Shown here piece by piece: positions 18,601 to 25,842 of a stretch of DNA of 64,000 nt. A program made the position numbers and the translations under genes. The DNA lies in assembly GCA_016188915.1 (NCBI GenBank), contig JACPGU010000002.1, positions 244,433 to 308,432 of the forward strand, read 5' to 3'. The stretch comes from Candidatus Microgenomates bacterium. GTDB lineage: Bacteria; Patescibacteria; JACPGU01. The notes below the pieces were generated by a model. It was not told the DNA's origin. It was given only the letters and a program-made list of their open reading frames with translations, and made no database searches. Position 1 is the stretch's first letter. Every line of letters begins with the position of its first letter.

Positions 18601-20011
18601 TTTCACCGGCAACGCATCTTTTACCATTCCGGCAACCACTTATTATAATTTAACTTTTAGTCCGACCGTGGTGACGACCGGCAAGACCTATACTTTTGGC
18701 GGAGCAGTGGCGGTCAATAGCGCCTTGGATATCAATCCGGACGCGGCTACCAGTCTTTCTTTGACGGTCAATCTCGGTGGCGCGCTCACCGGCTCGCCGG
18801 CTGTCACCGTTAGAAGGCAAAATTCGGCGGCTTCCGTTTTGGATACTACGGCCGGCAATTATGGTATTACGGCTACCAGTTTTGACATCCAAGCAGGCGG
18901 GACAGTGACACTTAACGCTTCTACTGTTTCGGCTTCCGGCGCGGTGACCATTGCTTCATCGGGGACGTTAAATGCCACTTCTGGCACTTTCAGTATTGGT
19001 GGCAATTACACGAATAATGGCACTTTTTCTAGCAACAACGGCACCGTTACCATCAACGGCTCTTCGCAGCAGACTTTGGCCGGAACGATGACAACGACCA
19101 ACGCTTTCAAGACTCTGACAATTACCAATAGTAGTGGCGCCGATCCCGATGCTTCGCCTTCGGTAATTTTTTCGGCCGCGGCGACCGCCACCACTTTCAA
19201 CGCGGTGACGGCCTCAACCAAAATTCGCTTCTTGGCGGGCGCGACCTATACTTTTACCACTTTCAATGTCAATGGCCAGGCGACCGGTACGCGCGTTCAG
19301 CTCCGTTCCTCTTCCTCGCCGACCGCTTGGTTGCTTGTCGCTAGTGGCAGTCCGGTGGTTTATAATACCAATCCCAAAGATTCCAATGCTTCCGGCGGGA
19401 GCAGCATTGATGCTTCAGCCGCATCCAATTTGGACGGTGCGGGCAATACCAATTGGAATTTTGGAGGACTTTCTACTGATATTGTAGACAGTAATGGCGA
19501 TCCAGTGGGTAGTCCAGCGGTAGCTATGGATAACGCTTCTTTAGGTTTTGCTTGCCAGTCTGCTACTGGTACCTTGGGGGCGGCTTCGCAGAAAATGCGT
19601 GTTTCCAATAGCACGGGCAATCCTTCATGGACCCTAACTATCGCGCCGACTGATGGGGCCACTACGACTTGGACGGCTGGCGCGCCCTTGTATGATTTTA
19701 ACGACGCGACAGCTTCTGGCTGTTCGGATGGGATAGACGCTGATGGAGTGGGTGGACAGCTAACGATGAACGCTTCGGCAGGGACGGTGACGCCACAGGG
19801 CGGTTGTTCTTCTACGGGAATTACAAAAGGTAATTCAGCTGCTTTTGTGCAGGGCACTACTGACAGCGTCACCATTTTGTCGGCTAGCGGTCTGGCGGAA
19901 ACTAGTTGTTATTGGGATTTGACAGGCGTTTCTTTGAGTCAATCAATTCCGCAAGAGCAAACTATCGGCAATTACTCTTTGAATATGACGATTACTTTGA
20001 CTGCGAATTAA
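12671..20011 (+). CDS. Giant secreted beta-repeat surface protein with C-terminal WxL-like domain
   Basis: Protein of 2446 residues. The basic N-terminus is followed by a signal peptide (about 28-50, SPWFFAVFLIVLFLIGQLTS, then KAYA). Residues 51 to about 650 are mixed beta domains with DUF11/Ig-like wording (GDLGVYQMTLTNLTNLYSVT). From about 652 (SNGTGNWSNGATWSG, then ADDTITITDGHAVTLDTTA) to about 2260 it is a Thr/Ser/Asn/Gly-rich right-handed beta-helix-like array, including three near-identical modules of about 145 residues. The last 180 residues, from STDIVDSNGDPVGSPAVAM, are homologous to the small WxL-like protein and include PSWTLTIAPTDG. It is probably a cell-surface fibre or adhesin held to the wall by the WxL-like end. 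The only ribosome-site hint is AAAGGT 4 bases before the ATG. Confidence 0.88.
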   Translation: MVKKHSPKGKKARIGDALFTLRKRGKSPWFFAVFLIVLFLIGQLTSKAYAANFYPNLCFGTADSKKAVGQIKNSASDQTPSEFAVTIDEENVTLDCAQFRDEGKSSRVRKVQEATLKIFWSTNTDSIGEGAKASFWQTKKALAADEETTTEIVSEKITEEIIAPEQIENVISGQTIGTTEPIEDTVSDQDAQINKATIAISYTLDNAIWQDLANVGINNLATEFPLNLKDSSDIANFHLRVTSIGDFGQNLVLLDGFAISAVFQNDFSDEEIEALPRVDIGEELFVAPKKDFRADEAVEFEIKGFQDAGTSQNPTASLSEARSISIANLKSPAHLVAQGVVGRQISNLQYIFPAHAEEITAGAVQVLTAEVYDPIGNTGTITPLVQEIGGTTKIIVNKPTRGFRPGRYRLHLEVLDLASSQILISDQNFTWGVLAINLNKSVYLPFESAYLQMGVLDDQGSTICNANLKLEITDPLGGFTILTTASGSISLSDQCDKNNVTDTPDYFAYYTTGDLGVYQMTLTNLTNLYSVTDTFEVRNYAPMTIERISATRINPFKANYRMIFELRANEAFSGAFSETLPDNFEVIDPTINNDTAYDLLITSGDKKIISWNLSLNRNQRKTITYTYDSPDVSPQLYLAGPASAGTIFTETRNWQIASDAACSSNGTGNWSNGATWSGCTGTGGVPAADDTITITDGHAVTLDTTATVAGLTLCDSACNADTSLTHSGSNALTVNGTVTINGGAGAGDNTLWTINGGSATVSGAISYNPQSTTGGRDAKIALSTGTLNANGGIVFENTAGSEDNQMLAMTSTATVNLKGSISNQTLADIQPGTTSTFVYIDSAAAQTVVFDATSSTYAKLTFSNTHASGVTLGAALTATNTTGDVNVLHGIFVTGGYNMTGTGSNTLTMSNGSQFDQTGATLISSFAGLSTSATSTYRLLTTNATFSMATLIYGNVVVSPQANNVAVTPSSGTLSMQGYLTLGGVGAYTGITLNIDTSDPTFNVDGDTTIGANHTLILSATGTATFGGSWTNAGTLTHSSGTVTFDATDTGNTINNNSSSFYNLKLNGSGGEWSALTNTLTIANDLTVSAGTLNNSAGTADITVNGNVACNGTCGTVNLTSGTFLQSVTTNKAFGTNVAVGTNWIFNNLTFTGTSDTITTSSTGTGTIEVKTNLTISTATTLDAGNRTFILSAASTTPATFTGTLTGNTSIFRYTGAGNTTIPASTGYSTVQLYPGANSAIFTLDSGTFTLSGDFIAGGNSSYTGTTVTLGANNPTMNITGDFTVCASSCPEMTFTKSSNTITLNGTANTKTITDNNTTKQDLGKIAIGNASAAKIVNMGSTLKLETLNITANATFSFNNGAYTLTITGTGTPLTKTGTFTATTGTTTYVGNGATTITAATYNNLQIFPGGASVTHTLASGTFTIGGDLDIGGNANGASTVVTAGANNPTIGLTGNLVVCASTCSNQMTFTKSSNTLTLNGTANTKTITDNNTTKQDLGALAIGNGATAKHIGLGSNIKATSVNITASAFFEPGAYTATLTANGTPFTVSGTFTPATSTIEYAPASTTGVTVASTTYHHVIFNKTSNTFSLTTSGITTDTANGGGDLTISAGTLDTVSGSNYPISIGGSWTNSDTFTANSGTVTFTSVNTGETLSGTLSGASSFNNIIFNGSGGEWTPGSAVNLNGDLTMTAGTLLGTQNITVAGGDVTGDGAITLTGGTFKVTGASGTGFGGATAWSFSSLTFGDGADSATTTATGSGGITVSSVLTIDATHTLDAAGKIWTLSGTTDPFVKTGTFTPNTSTFKFTGNGATNIPATTYYNLQVFPGGAVTHTLGAGTFTINNNLDLGGNTNPASTVITAATNSPTVNITGNLTLCATTCSNQMTFTKGGTITLSGAANTKSLTDNNTTKQDLGDITIGNASLAKIIQLGSSIKATSINITTNATLDANGTNTITLTGTTTPFTTNGAFTYSTSTVVFTGNASFTIPATTYYNLTFSPTVVTTGKTYTFGGAVAVNSALDINPDAATSLSLTVNLGGALTGSPAVTVRRQNSAASVLDTTAGNYGITATSFDIQAGGTVTLNASTVSASGAVTIASSGTLNATSGTFSIGGNYTNNGTFSSNNGTVTINGSSQQTLAGTMTTTNAFKTLTITNSSGADPDASPSVIFSAAATATTFNAVTASTKIRFLAGATYTFTTFNVNGQATGTRVQLRSSSSPTAWLLVASGSPVVYNTNPKDSNASGGSSIDASAASNLDGAGNTNWNFGGLSTDIVDSNGDPVGSPAVAMDNASLGFACQSATGTLGAASQKMRVSNSTGNPSWTLTIAPTDGATTTWTAGAPLYDFNDATASGCSDGIDADGVGGQLTMNASAGTVTPQGGCSSTGITKGNSAAFVQGTTDSVTILSASGLAETSCYWDLTGVSLSQSIPQEQTIGNYSLNMTITLTAN
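13651..13713. repeat. Palindromic insertion with direct flanking repeats inside the giant gene
   Basis: A 37-base GC-rich segment (13664-13700) containing CACCTTG/CAAGGTG and GCCCA/TGGGC arms is flanked by AAATCTTAAATCT (13651-13663) and AAATCTCAAATCT (13701-13713), a 12/13 direct repeat. It keeps the reading frame and encodes the segment PAHLVAQGVVGRQ. Confidence 0.6.
16290..18540 (+). repeat. Three long internal repeats of the giant surface gene
   Basis: Three copies of a module of about 430-450 bp lie at about 16294-16737, 16830-17265 and 18074-18510. Each encodes a (Y/F)(T/V)G(A/N)G start, a SGTFT(I/L) or AGTFTI strand, a paired-cysteine segment (CASSC, CASTC, CATTC), then NNTTKQDLG and a conserved NITxxA strand. 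The first copy is the most diverged. A fourth, partial copy begins near 18592 (GNASFTIPATTYYNL). The similarity is visible at DNA level, so duplication is recent or kept by gene conversion. Confidence 0.85.
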
Positions 20012-20022
20012 TGATTTACCTA

Positions 20023-20050
20023 TTGTTGCTGTGAGGACTGATGTTATAAT
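20023..20050 (+). promoter_or_regulatory. Promoter for the membrane microprotein and propeller gene
   Basis: TTGTTG (20023-20028) and TATAAT (20045-20050) are separated by 16 bases, 31 bases before the ATG of the 47-residue ORF. Confidence 0.6.
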
Positions 20051-20080
20051 AAAAACAAGTTTTATAATTAATTTTGTTCT

Positions 20081-20224
20081 ATGCCAAAAAACAAAAACAA
20101 AAAAAGCCAAAAAGGAGATTTTTGCGTGGGCGATTGTTGTTTTCGGAAAGTATATTGGGCGACTTTGGCCGTTTTGGTTTTACAGATAGCAATTCTCTTG
20201 GTTTTCATTTGGAAGTTTATATGA
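20081..20224 (+). CDS. 47-residue single-pass membrane microprotein
   Basis: Short ORF starting at the ATG 20081. The N-terminus is very basic (MPKNKNKKSQKG), then comes a cysteine cluster C15-x3-C19-C20, and then one TM helix (about 25-46, ATLAVLVLQIAILLVFIW). It has its own promoter and lies 15 bases before the next gene. The TM core VLVLQIA is shared with residues 32-38 of the downstream 1428-residue protein, and the DNA is nearly identical there, so the two TM segments probably arose by duplication. Function unknown; it may be a helper for export or anchoring of the next protein. Confidence 0.5.
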   Translation: MPKNKNKKSQKGDFCVGDCCFRKVYWATLAVLVLQIAILLVFIWKFI

Positions 20225-20239
20225 AATAACTTCTAGCAA

Positions 20240-23200
20240 ATGAAATGGATAAAAAACAAAAAAAGCTATCTTTCCCCCCTTTCTTTTTTCAAAGAAAAAA
20301 GCAATCAAATTTATTCTTTTTTGATTGTTGTTTTAGTTTTACAGATAGCTGTTCTTGCTATTTTGGTGCCATTAGTGCGGGGAGTAAATTCTACTACTCA
20401 CACCAGCCAAGAAGATTTTGCGGCAGGCGCTATCTCTCAAACAGCAGTGACTAATAGCTCTGGCGGTGAGATTTCTTTGGCTACTGTTTCTTCCAGTTTT
20501 GCCCAACAATCTTTCGGCACTAACTCTCTCGGCGAAGTAGGAGTCAAGGTCAATGATTTATACGCCGCCTATAGCCCCAGTCTAGTCCACGATTCCTTAG
20601 GCAATACCTACGTTGCCTACTTTTTCGCCGGTTCAACTTGGGATATTGTAGTCAAAAAATATGATTCTGCCGGAGCGCAAGATTTGACTTTTGGCACAGC
20701 TGGCACTTTGACTATTTCATCTTCTGCTGTTGCCGGCGGGATTATGCCCAATACACCATCTTTGGTAGTGGACAATACCAACAGTAATCTCTATGTCGCC
20801 TGGGATGCCGGAGCGCCTCTCGCCAGCGCTAAAACTATTTATGCCAAAAAGTTTTCTTTTGCTGGTGTTATTGACACGAGTTTTGGCACGAGCGGGCTTT
20901 TGACTGCCGGTAGTAATAACAAATCTATCAGCACGGATCATAGTTTTTCTATTAGTATTGATACCAATAGCAAACTCTACATTGCCACGAATGGTACGAG
21001 CGGGACGAGCCTCACAGTCAAAAGATACACTACGGCCGGAGCCCTGGATGCTAGCTACGCGACATCCGGAACATTAACAGCCGTTTCTACCGGCAACGCG
21101 GTCGGTGACCCATATATGGTAGTTAATGGTGGCGACAATCTTTATCTCCTTTACTACGAAAATATTTCCGGTCCGCACAAAATCTACGCCAGGAAATTCA
21201 ATTCTTCGGGAGTAACGGTGACCAGCTTTGGCGCCAGTGGAATCTTGGAGATCGCTTCTTCCACGCAGGCATTGCGAGATCCCGTGGTAGTTTTCGGTGG
21301 TTCAGAGAACGGCTATGTCGTTTGGACGGAAGCGGCCAACAATGATATTTACGCCAAGAAATTTTCCACGGCCGGAGTTTTAGACACGAGTTTTGGCACG
21401 AGTGGTATGGCAACAATAACTACAGCTAGTAATATTCAGAGGAAACCGGCGCTGGCCCTAGATTCCAGTGAAAATATGTATATCGCCTGGGAAGATAATC
21501 GCGGAGCGGATTACAGCATTTATACTAAAAAATTCAATTCCTCTGGCACGTTGGTTTCCGGCTTTGGAACGGCGGGAGAATTAGCCACTTTCGATAATAG
21601 CAACAATCAATTTTATCCGGCGATTATGACTGATGCCACCGGTGATATTTATCTTGCTGCTTCTGATGATCGCTCTACCGGCAATACCAAATATGATTTG
21701 TATATAAGAAAATTCAATTCCTCCGGTACGCGATATAACGATTATTCACCGGCCACAGCAGATGATGTGGCGATCAGCGGTGAATCTTCTAGCCAAGAAC
21801 ATCCTGCTTCCGCTACCGATTCTGACAACAATGTTTATTTCGTTTGGCGCAATATGGCAACGGACGCCAACGGCGATATTTATATGAAAAAATACAGCGC
21901 CATGGGCTTTCTCTACGACGGTACATCCGCTTCTCCGGAATTTGGCACCGACGGGCAGGTCTTGATTTCCTCTGCCGGGACGAACGCTGCCCAGCGCGCG
22001 CCACGGATAACGCTAGATAGCACTGATAATATTTATGTCTCTTGGTATGACAATCGTGATGGGGCAAATTACGACGCTTACGTGAAAAAATTTAGCAGTA
22101 GTGGCGCGCTAGACGCAACTTTTGGCTCATCAGGAGAGTTAACGGTGGAGGCAGGGATTTTAATCGGCGCGGGCGAATCCGATGAACTACCGACAGAAAT
22201 GGGGCTGGGGGTGGATTCCTCTGACAATATCTATGTTGCTTATTACAAAGATTTGGCTCTGGATGGCGCTGATTACGCGGTCTATATCAGGAAATACTCT
22301 TCGGCCGGCGTTATCGTTTCGGCCTTTGGCAGTTCCGGCACTTTGACGGTAGCAAGTAGCAGCCTAGCCGATACCTTTCCCACGCTGACTATTTCTTCCG
22401 CTAATAATCTTTATGTCGGTTATGTGGAATGGGAGCTGGACTTCTCTGACTCTAAAGTGAAGATTAAAAAATATAATTCTTCCGGGACGATAGATAGCGC
22501 TTTTGGTACGAGCGGGACCATCACTTACGATAATGTTGGCGATATTGATCGCGAGGCGAGGCTGGCTTTGGATTCTACCGGAGCCGTTTATCTGGCTTCG
22601 GGCAATGTAGATGATCTCATCGCGCCTACTGCCTACCAAATATTCCTGACCAAATATGATTCAGCTGGCGTTATCGTTACGAGCTTTGGTACCGGTGGCA
22701 CGATCACTTTGGCGACTTCAGCCAATGCGACCATCTATCCTTCTATCGCCACAGATTCGGCAGACAATATCTATGCTACTTGGACGCAAACGGTAGCCGA
22801 TAATGATATCAAGCTTCGCGTTTACAATACTGCCGGAACGCTCAATACTAATGTTGGCACTAACGGAGTTTTGGTTTTGGACTCTACAACGGCCAATGCC
22901 AATCAGGTAGCTATAACCGTTGGAGCAGGAGACGCTATCTATTTTGCTTGGTCGGACGGGGCGATATCTGGCGCCAAATATGATTTCACTGGCGGTTCGA
23001 CTGTCTATTATACTTCTGGTACTTTTGAATCGGCCACGATTGATACTGGCTCTAGCACGCAAGTTTACGGCAATTTGTCTTGGTCGGTAACGACGCCAGT
23101 CGGCACATCGGTTTTGTTCCAGGTGGCTACGGCCACCACTGATAGCGGCTATGTCTATCGCGGACCGGGTGGATTTTTGGACACCTACTACACCACTTCC

Positions 23201-24526
23201 TCTGGTCATAATATTTGGTCAGGGGCGGACAGCCAGAGATATTTCCGCTACAAAATGATTTTGGCCACGACCGATGCTACGGCCAGTCCTAGTGTAGCCA
23301 GTGTTACTATCGCTTATAACCTGCCACCAAACGCCCCTTCTTCTTTAGGGCCGATGGCTTCTATCGACGGAACGGCTTCTTCTAACACCAGACCTAACTT
23401 CTCTTTTACCTTGACCGACAATGATACATCCGACACGGTTGGCTATCGTATTCAAATTAGCCAAGTGAGCGACTTTTCTTCCAGTATCGTTGACTATACT
23501 TCGGCTATGGCCACTCAGGGGACAGCTTCTTTTTCAGTTGGACAGGCTACAGGTAGTGGTAGCTATACGACGGGGTGGCTTAATCAGACTTTGTCTGAAG
23601 GAAATTATTATTGGCGCGTCGCTGCTATTGACGAAAACAATCTTATCGGTAATTGGACGACAGCCAATTCAGGCAATGTTGCTTTGACAATTTCTTTGCC
23701 ACCATCCTATACGGCACCTATCGAATCAACCGGCGGAGGTGGCGGGGTAGAACCCAAGGCCGCCACGCCAGAGAAAAAGGCCACAGAGACCTTTACCGAT
23801 AATTTTTCCATAAATATTAATGACGATCAGATCAATACAACTAATCTGGAAGTTACTTTGCGTTTTAGTGCTCCTTCTTCTGCTACGGAAGTGGAGATTT
23901 CTAATTATCCTGACTTCAAAGAATCTACTCGCGATCAATTCGCTAGAGAGAAAAAATGGTCTATCTGTGCCGACAAAGATACAGGCGCGGTCGGAAAAGC
24001 CAACATCAAAACCCACAATTGTTCAGAGGGCGAGTACAGCGTCTATGCTAGATTTTATAATGCCAAAGGAGAAATGTCGGCAGTTTTCAGAGACACCATC
24101 TCTTATCGTCTGAATACGAAAGATATAACTGAGGGGGCAAATCAAGCTATCCCAGAGAAAGGTGGCACGCCACAAAATATTAGTGAGACAATTAGCCCCA
24201 ACGATAATACTGGTAGTCAAACAGAGATTTTGCCGGCGCTGGTTTTTGTTCCCGACATCATCTTTTTCAACAATATGCGAGTGGGTTCCAATGGGGTGGA
24301 AGTCAAGGCTTTGCAGGAATTTTTGAATAAAAACGGTTTTACGGTAGCTGATAATGGTCCTGGTTCTTCCGGCGGTGAAACGCAGTATTACGGCGCGTTG
24401 ACTGCCCGGGCAGTGGCTAGATTTCAAGAAGCCAATGCTGATCAGATTTTGACTCCCTTGGGCTACACCAAGGGTACGGGTATCTTTGGTCCCGCGACGA
24501 GAAATTATATTAATTCACTGAAATGA
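20240..24526 (+). CDS. Secreted propeller-repeat protein with C-terminal peptidoglycan-binding domain
   Basis: Protein of 1428 residues. An N-terminal TM/signal (about 25-47, SFLIVVLVLQIAVLAILVPL) is followed from about residue 120 by 13 copies of a repeat of about 60 residues with the pattern KKF-x-SSG-x-(L/I)-D-x-x-FGTSG, alternating with a D-x-x-x-N-x-Y-(V/I)-A-W strand. This is the delta-60/NHL-like beta-propeller repeat. A fibronectin-III-like domain follows (about 1030-1140, PNAPSSLGPM... YYWRVAAIDENN), then a low-complexity linker with GGGGGVEPKA. The last 85 residues, from RVGSNGVEVKALQEFLNKNG to FGPATRNYI, form a PG_binding_1 domain. It is predicted to lie outside the cell and to hold on to peptidoglycan. 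Confidence 0.92.
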   Translation: MKWIKNKKSYLSPLSFFKEKSNQIYSFLIVVLVLQIAVLAILVPLVRGVNSTTHTSQEDFAAGAISQTAVTNSSGGEISLATVSSSFAQQSFGTNSLGEVGVKVNDLYAAYSPSLVHDSLGNTYVAYFFAGSTWDIVVKKYDSAGAQDLTFGTAGTLTISSSAVAGGIMPNTPSLVVDNTNSNLYVAWDAGAPLASAKTIYAKKFSFAGVIDTSFGTSGLLTAGSNNKSISTDHSFSISIDTNSKLYIATNGTSGTSLTVKRYTTAGALDASYATSGTLTAVSTGNAVGDPYMVVNGGDNLYLLYYENISGPHKIYARKFNSSGVTVTSFGASGILEIASSTQALRDPVVVFGGSENGYVVWTEAANNDIYAKKFSTAGVLDTSFGTSGMATITTASNIQRKPALALDSSENMYIAWEDNRGADYSIYTKKFNSSGTLVSGFGTAGELATFDNSNNQFYPAIMTDATGDIYLAASDDRSTGNTKYDLYIRKFNSSGTRYNDYSPATADDVAISGESSSQEHPASATDSDNNVYFVWRNMATDANGDIYMKKYSAMGFLYDGTSASPEFGTDGQVLISSAGTNAAQRAPRITLDSTDNIYVSWYDNRDGANYDAYVKKFSSSGALDATFGSSGELTVEAGILIGAGESDELPTEMGLGVDSSDNIYVAYYKDLALDGADYAVYIRKYSSAGVIVSAFGSSGTLTVASSSLADTFPTLTISSANNLYVGYVEWELDFSDSKVKIKKYNSSGTIDSAFGTSGTITYDNVGDIDREARLALDSTGAVYLASGNVDDLIAPTAYQIFLTKYDSAGVIVTSFGTGGTITLATSANATIYPSIATDSADNIYATWTQTVADNDIKLRVYNTAGTLNTNVGTNGVLVLDSTTANANQVAITVGAGDAIYFAWSDGAISGAKYDFTGGSTVYYTSGTFESATIDTGSSTQVYGNLSWSVTTPVGTSVLFQVATATTDSGYVYRGPGGFLDTYYTTSSGHNIWSGADSQRYFRYKMILATTDATASPSVASVTIAYNLPPNAPSSLGPMASIDGTASSNTRPNFSFTLTDNDTSDTVGYRIQISQVSDFSSSIVDYTSAMATQGTASFSVGQATGSGSYTTGWLNQTLSEGNYYWRVAAIDENNLIGNWTTANSGNVALTISLPPSYTAPIESTGGGGGVEPKAATPEKKATETFTDNFSININDDQINTTNLEVTLRFSAPSSATEVEISNYPDFKESTRDQFAREKKWSICADKDTGAVGKANIKTHNCSEGEYSVYARFYNAKGEMSAVFRDTISYRLNTKDITEGANQAIPEKGGTPQNISETISPNDNTGSQTEILPALVFVPDIIFFNNMRVGSNGVEVKALQEFLNKNGFTVADNGPGSSGGETQYYGALTARAVARFQEANADQILTPLGYTKGTGIFGPATRNYINSLK

Positions 24527-24567
24527 AATTCGTAGAGGCGTTGCAATGCAACGTCTCTACGAATTTC
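24525..24567. repeat. 43-bp REP-like palindrome at the 3' end of tRNA-Pro
   Basis: Two 21-base arms (24525-24545, 24547-24567) pair with a single G-T mismatch around one loop base. The core GTAGAGGCGTTGCA/TGCAACGTCTCTAC resembles the GTAGAGACG...CGTCTCTAC palindromes widespread in other phyla. It begins 2 bases after the tRNA-Pro 3' end and overlaps the last bases of the upstream protein gene. Confidence 0.85.
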
Positions 24568-24569
24568 AA

Positions 24570-24642
24570 TCGGGATAGGCAGACTTGAACTGCCGACCTC
24601 CACGTCCCGAACGTGGCGCGCTACCAACTGCGCTATACCCCG
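24570..24642 (-). tRNA. tRNA-Pro(CGG)
   Basis: A 73-base cloverleaf. The acceptor CGGGGTA pairs with TATCCCG and the discriminator is A. The anticodon stem CCACG/CGTGG has loop TTCGGGA, giving anticodon CGG. The T arm contains GTTCAAGTC. CCA is not encoded; a palindrome follows immediately. Confidence 0.93.
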
Positions 24643-24662
24643 ACTCAAGCTCTGGCGGGCAG

Positions 24663-24730
24663 GCGAATCGTGTGCCTTAGCCAATTAGGCCAGTCGCCGA
24701 CACAAGCTTTGGCGGGTGGCGCGCTACCAG
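24663..24730 (-). pseudogene. Two truncated tRNA 5' fragments upstream of tRNA-Pro
   Basis: On the minus strand, 24701 to about 24663 reads as an acceptor-plus-D-arm piece of a tRNA (with TGGCCTAATTGGCTAAGGCA) that breaks off in the anticodon region. Before it, 24730-24715 repeats CTGGTAGCGCGCCAC, close to the D-arm of tRNA-Pro. Each piece is joined to a near-identical sequence (CCCGCCARAGCTTG) and then TGTCGG or AGTCGG, so the 5' leader of tRNA-Pro appears repeated. No 3' halves are present, so these cannot be functional tRNAs. Confidence 0.55.
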
Positions 24731-24817
24731 TGCTACTTACCGAAATCGGATATCGGTAAATAGTATTTTATCAAAAAAGACAGACGAAACAAAAAGTTTA
24801 AGTTTTCTTCTTGAGAT

Positions 24818-24845
24818 TTGACATTTTTTTGAGGAAGAGTAAAAT
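24818..24845 (+). promoter_or_regulatory. Strong promoter of the leader transcript
   Basis: TTGACA (24818-24823) and TAAAAT (24840-24845) are separated by 16 bases. The predicted start is near 24852, more than 150 bases before the first well-placed ribosome site at 24999. Confidence 0.7.
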
Positions 24846-24851
24846 AGTGGC

Positions 24852-24981
24852 TACCTATGAAAAACAGCAATATCAAAAATCTCATTTCTGTCATTTTGCT
24901 ACCATCGCTGGACGGTGATTTTGCTGTTGGCATATAGAAAAGATTCCAACAACGAAACCACCGCCCAGGCGGTGGTTTTTT
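24852..24981 (+). ncRNA. Leader RNA with intrinsic terminator (attenuator or small RNA)
   Basis: This is the segment between a near-consensus promoter and a strong terminator hairpin, AAACCACCGC/GCGGTGGTTT (24955-24978) followed by T's. It contains a 26-codon ORF (24856-24936, MKNSNIKNLISVIL..., no ribosome site) and an upstream hairpin TGTTGG/CCAACA (24925-24951). CGGTG at 24913-24917 could pair with CACCG of the terminator as an antiterminator. It could be a free small RNA or a transcriptional attenuator for the following gene; the sequence alone does not decide. Confidence 0.5.
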
Positions 24982-25045
24982 AAATACCTTAAAAATCGGA
25001 GGCAGAATATGGAAACGATTAGCGACCATTTCCCTTTTTGTAGTC

Positions 25046-25717
25046 TTGACGAAGCGGTTGACGTTCAGAAAAAAAAGACGGTTTGATACTGGCCTTTTTA
25101 AGGCCGTAGAAAAATTTGTCGGAGAACTGCCTGATTTTTTGCAAAAAGATTTTGATTGGAAAAAACCGACGACGGCTATTGTCACGCCCCTGGCCAGTTG
25201 GCGAGAAGTAGATCAGATTTTTCTTGATCGATCTGCCAGAGTAGGCGCGCGCGCGATTTGGCTGGAATTTTCCAAGGATCTTTTTAGTCCCACTAATTGT
25301 TGGAAAAAAGAATTCATTTTGGTTCGCAATAACGGCCAGACAAGAACTTTGGTTAACCCCGAGAGATTTGCTGGTCAACCCTTTGCCTGGGTCGTGGTCG
25401 ATGATGGTGACTATCTGATTGATTGCCATCATCAATTGCGTCACAGATTGACGGAAGGTACAGATGGTCGAACGCCGTATTTTGACATCTCTCCCTGGCT
25501 TTGCCAAAAAAGAAATGGTCAAAAGCTCGGCCATATCACACCCCTTCTGGCTTTGGCGGTCATGCATTTCATTTTAGTTTTGTATGACCATACCCCTTCT
25601 CTACTAGCCAAAAAAATCCAGCCGGCCAGTCTTTTGATAGAACAAAGATTGGGCGTTAGGCCGTTGATTGTTGATCTCGGCGTTTCACATTCTTCGGCCA
25701 GGATTTTGCTCCAGTAA
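25046..25717 (+). CDS. Unknown protein; start uncertain, possible frameshift
   Basis: The 223 residues are not recognised as a known family. The middle is conserved-looking with AIWLEFSKDLF, FAWVVVDDGDYLIDCHHQLRHR and a hydrophobic helix HITPLLALAVMHFILVLYD. The open frame begins at a TTG at 25046 without a ribosome site. A strong site (GGAGG at 24999-25003) precedes an ATG at 25009 in another frame, which reads METISDHFPFCSLDEAVDVQ and stops after 25 codons just past a run of eight A's. Removing one A (or a +1 shift) at 25069-25076 joins this start to the long frame. The real product may therefore be about 235 residues, made by slippage or hidden by a one-base difference. Confidence 0.6.
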   Translation: MTKRLTFRKKRRFDTGLFKAVEKFVGELPDFLQKDFDWKKPTTAIVTPLASWREVDQIFLDRSARVGARAIWLEFSKDLFSPTNCWKKEFILVRNNGQTRTLVNPERFAGQPFAWVVVDDGDYLIDCHHQLRHRLTEGTDGRTPYFDISPWLCQKRNGQKLGHITPLLALAVMHFILVLYDHTPSLLAKKIQPASLLIEQRLGVRPLIVDLGVSHSSARILLQ

Positions 25718-25765
25718 TTTTTTTAGGCTAAGATAGATGGTCACCCCTTCTCTCTTGGCTTGTTT

Positions 25766-25800
25766 CAAAAAAAACGCCCCTCATCACGGGGGCGTTTTTT
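25766..25800. terminator. Bidirectional terminator between convergent genes
   Basis: AAAACGCCCC (25771-25780) pairs with GGGGCGTTTT around a TCATCAC-type loop, with A's on the left and T's on the right. It can serve both the unknown gene on the plus strand and the AI-2E gene on the minus strand. Confidence 0.88.
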
Positions 25801-25842
25801 GTATTTATTCGAACGATTCGCTCTAATTCAAGCAATTCGCAT

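Noticed and set aside
14761..19875. Long open frames on the minus strand opposite the giant surface gene (up to 171 residues)
   Set aside because: They follow from the low-complexity, Thr/Ala-rich coding of the plus strand; the translations are Val/Pro-rich with no start context or family likeness.
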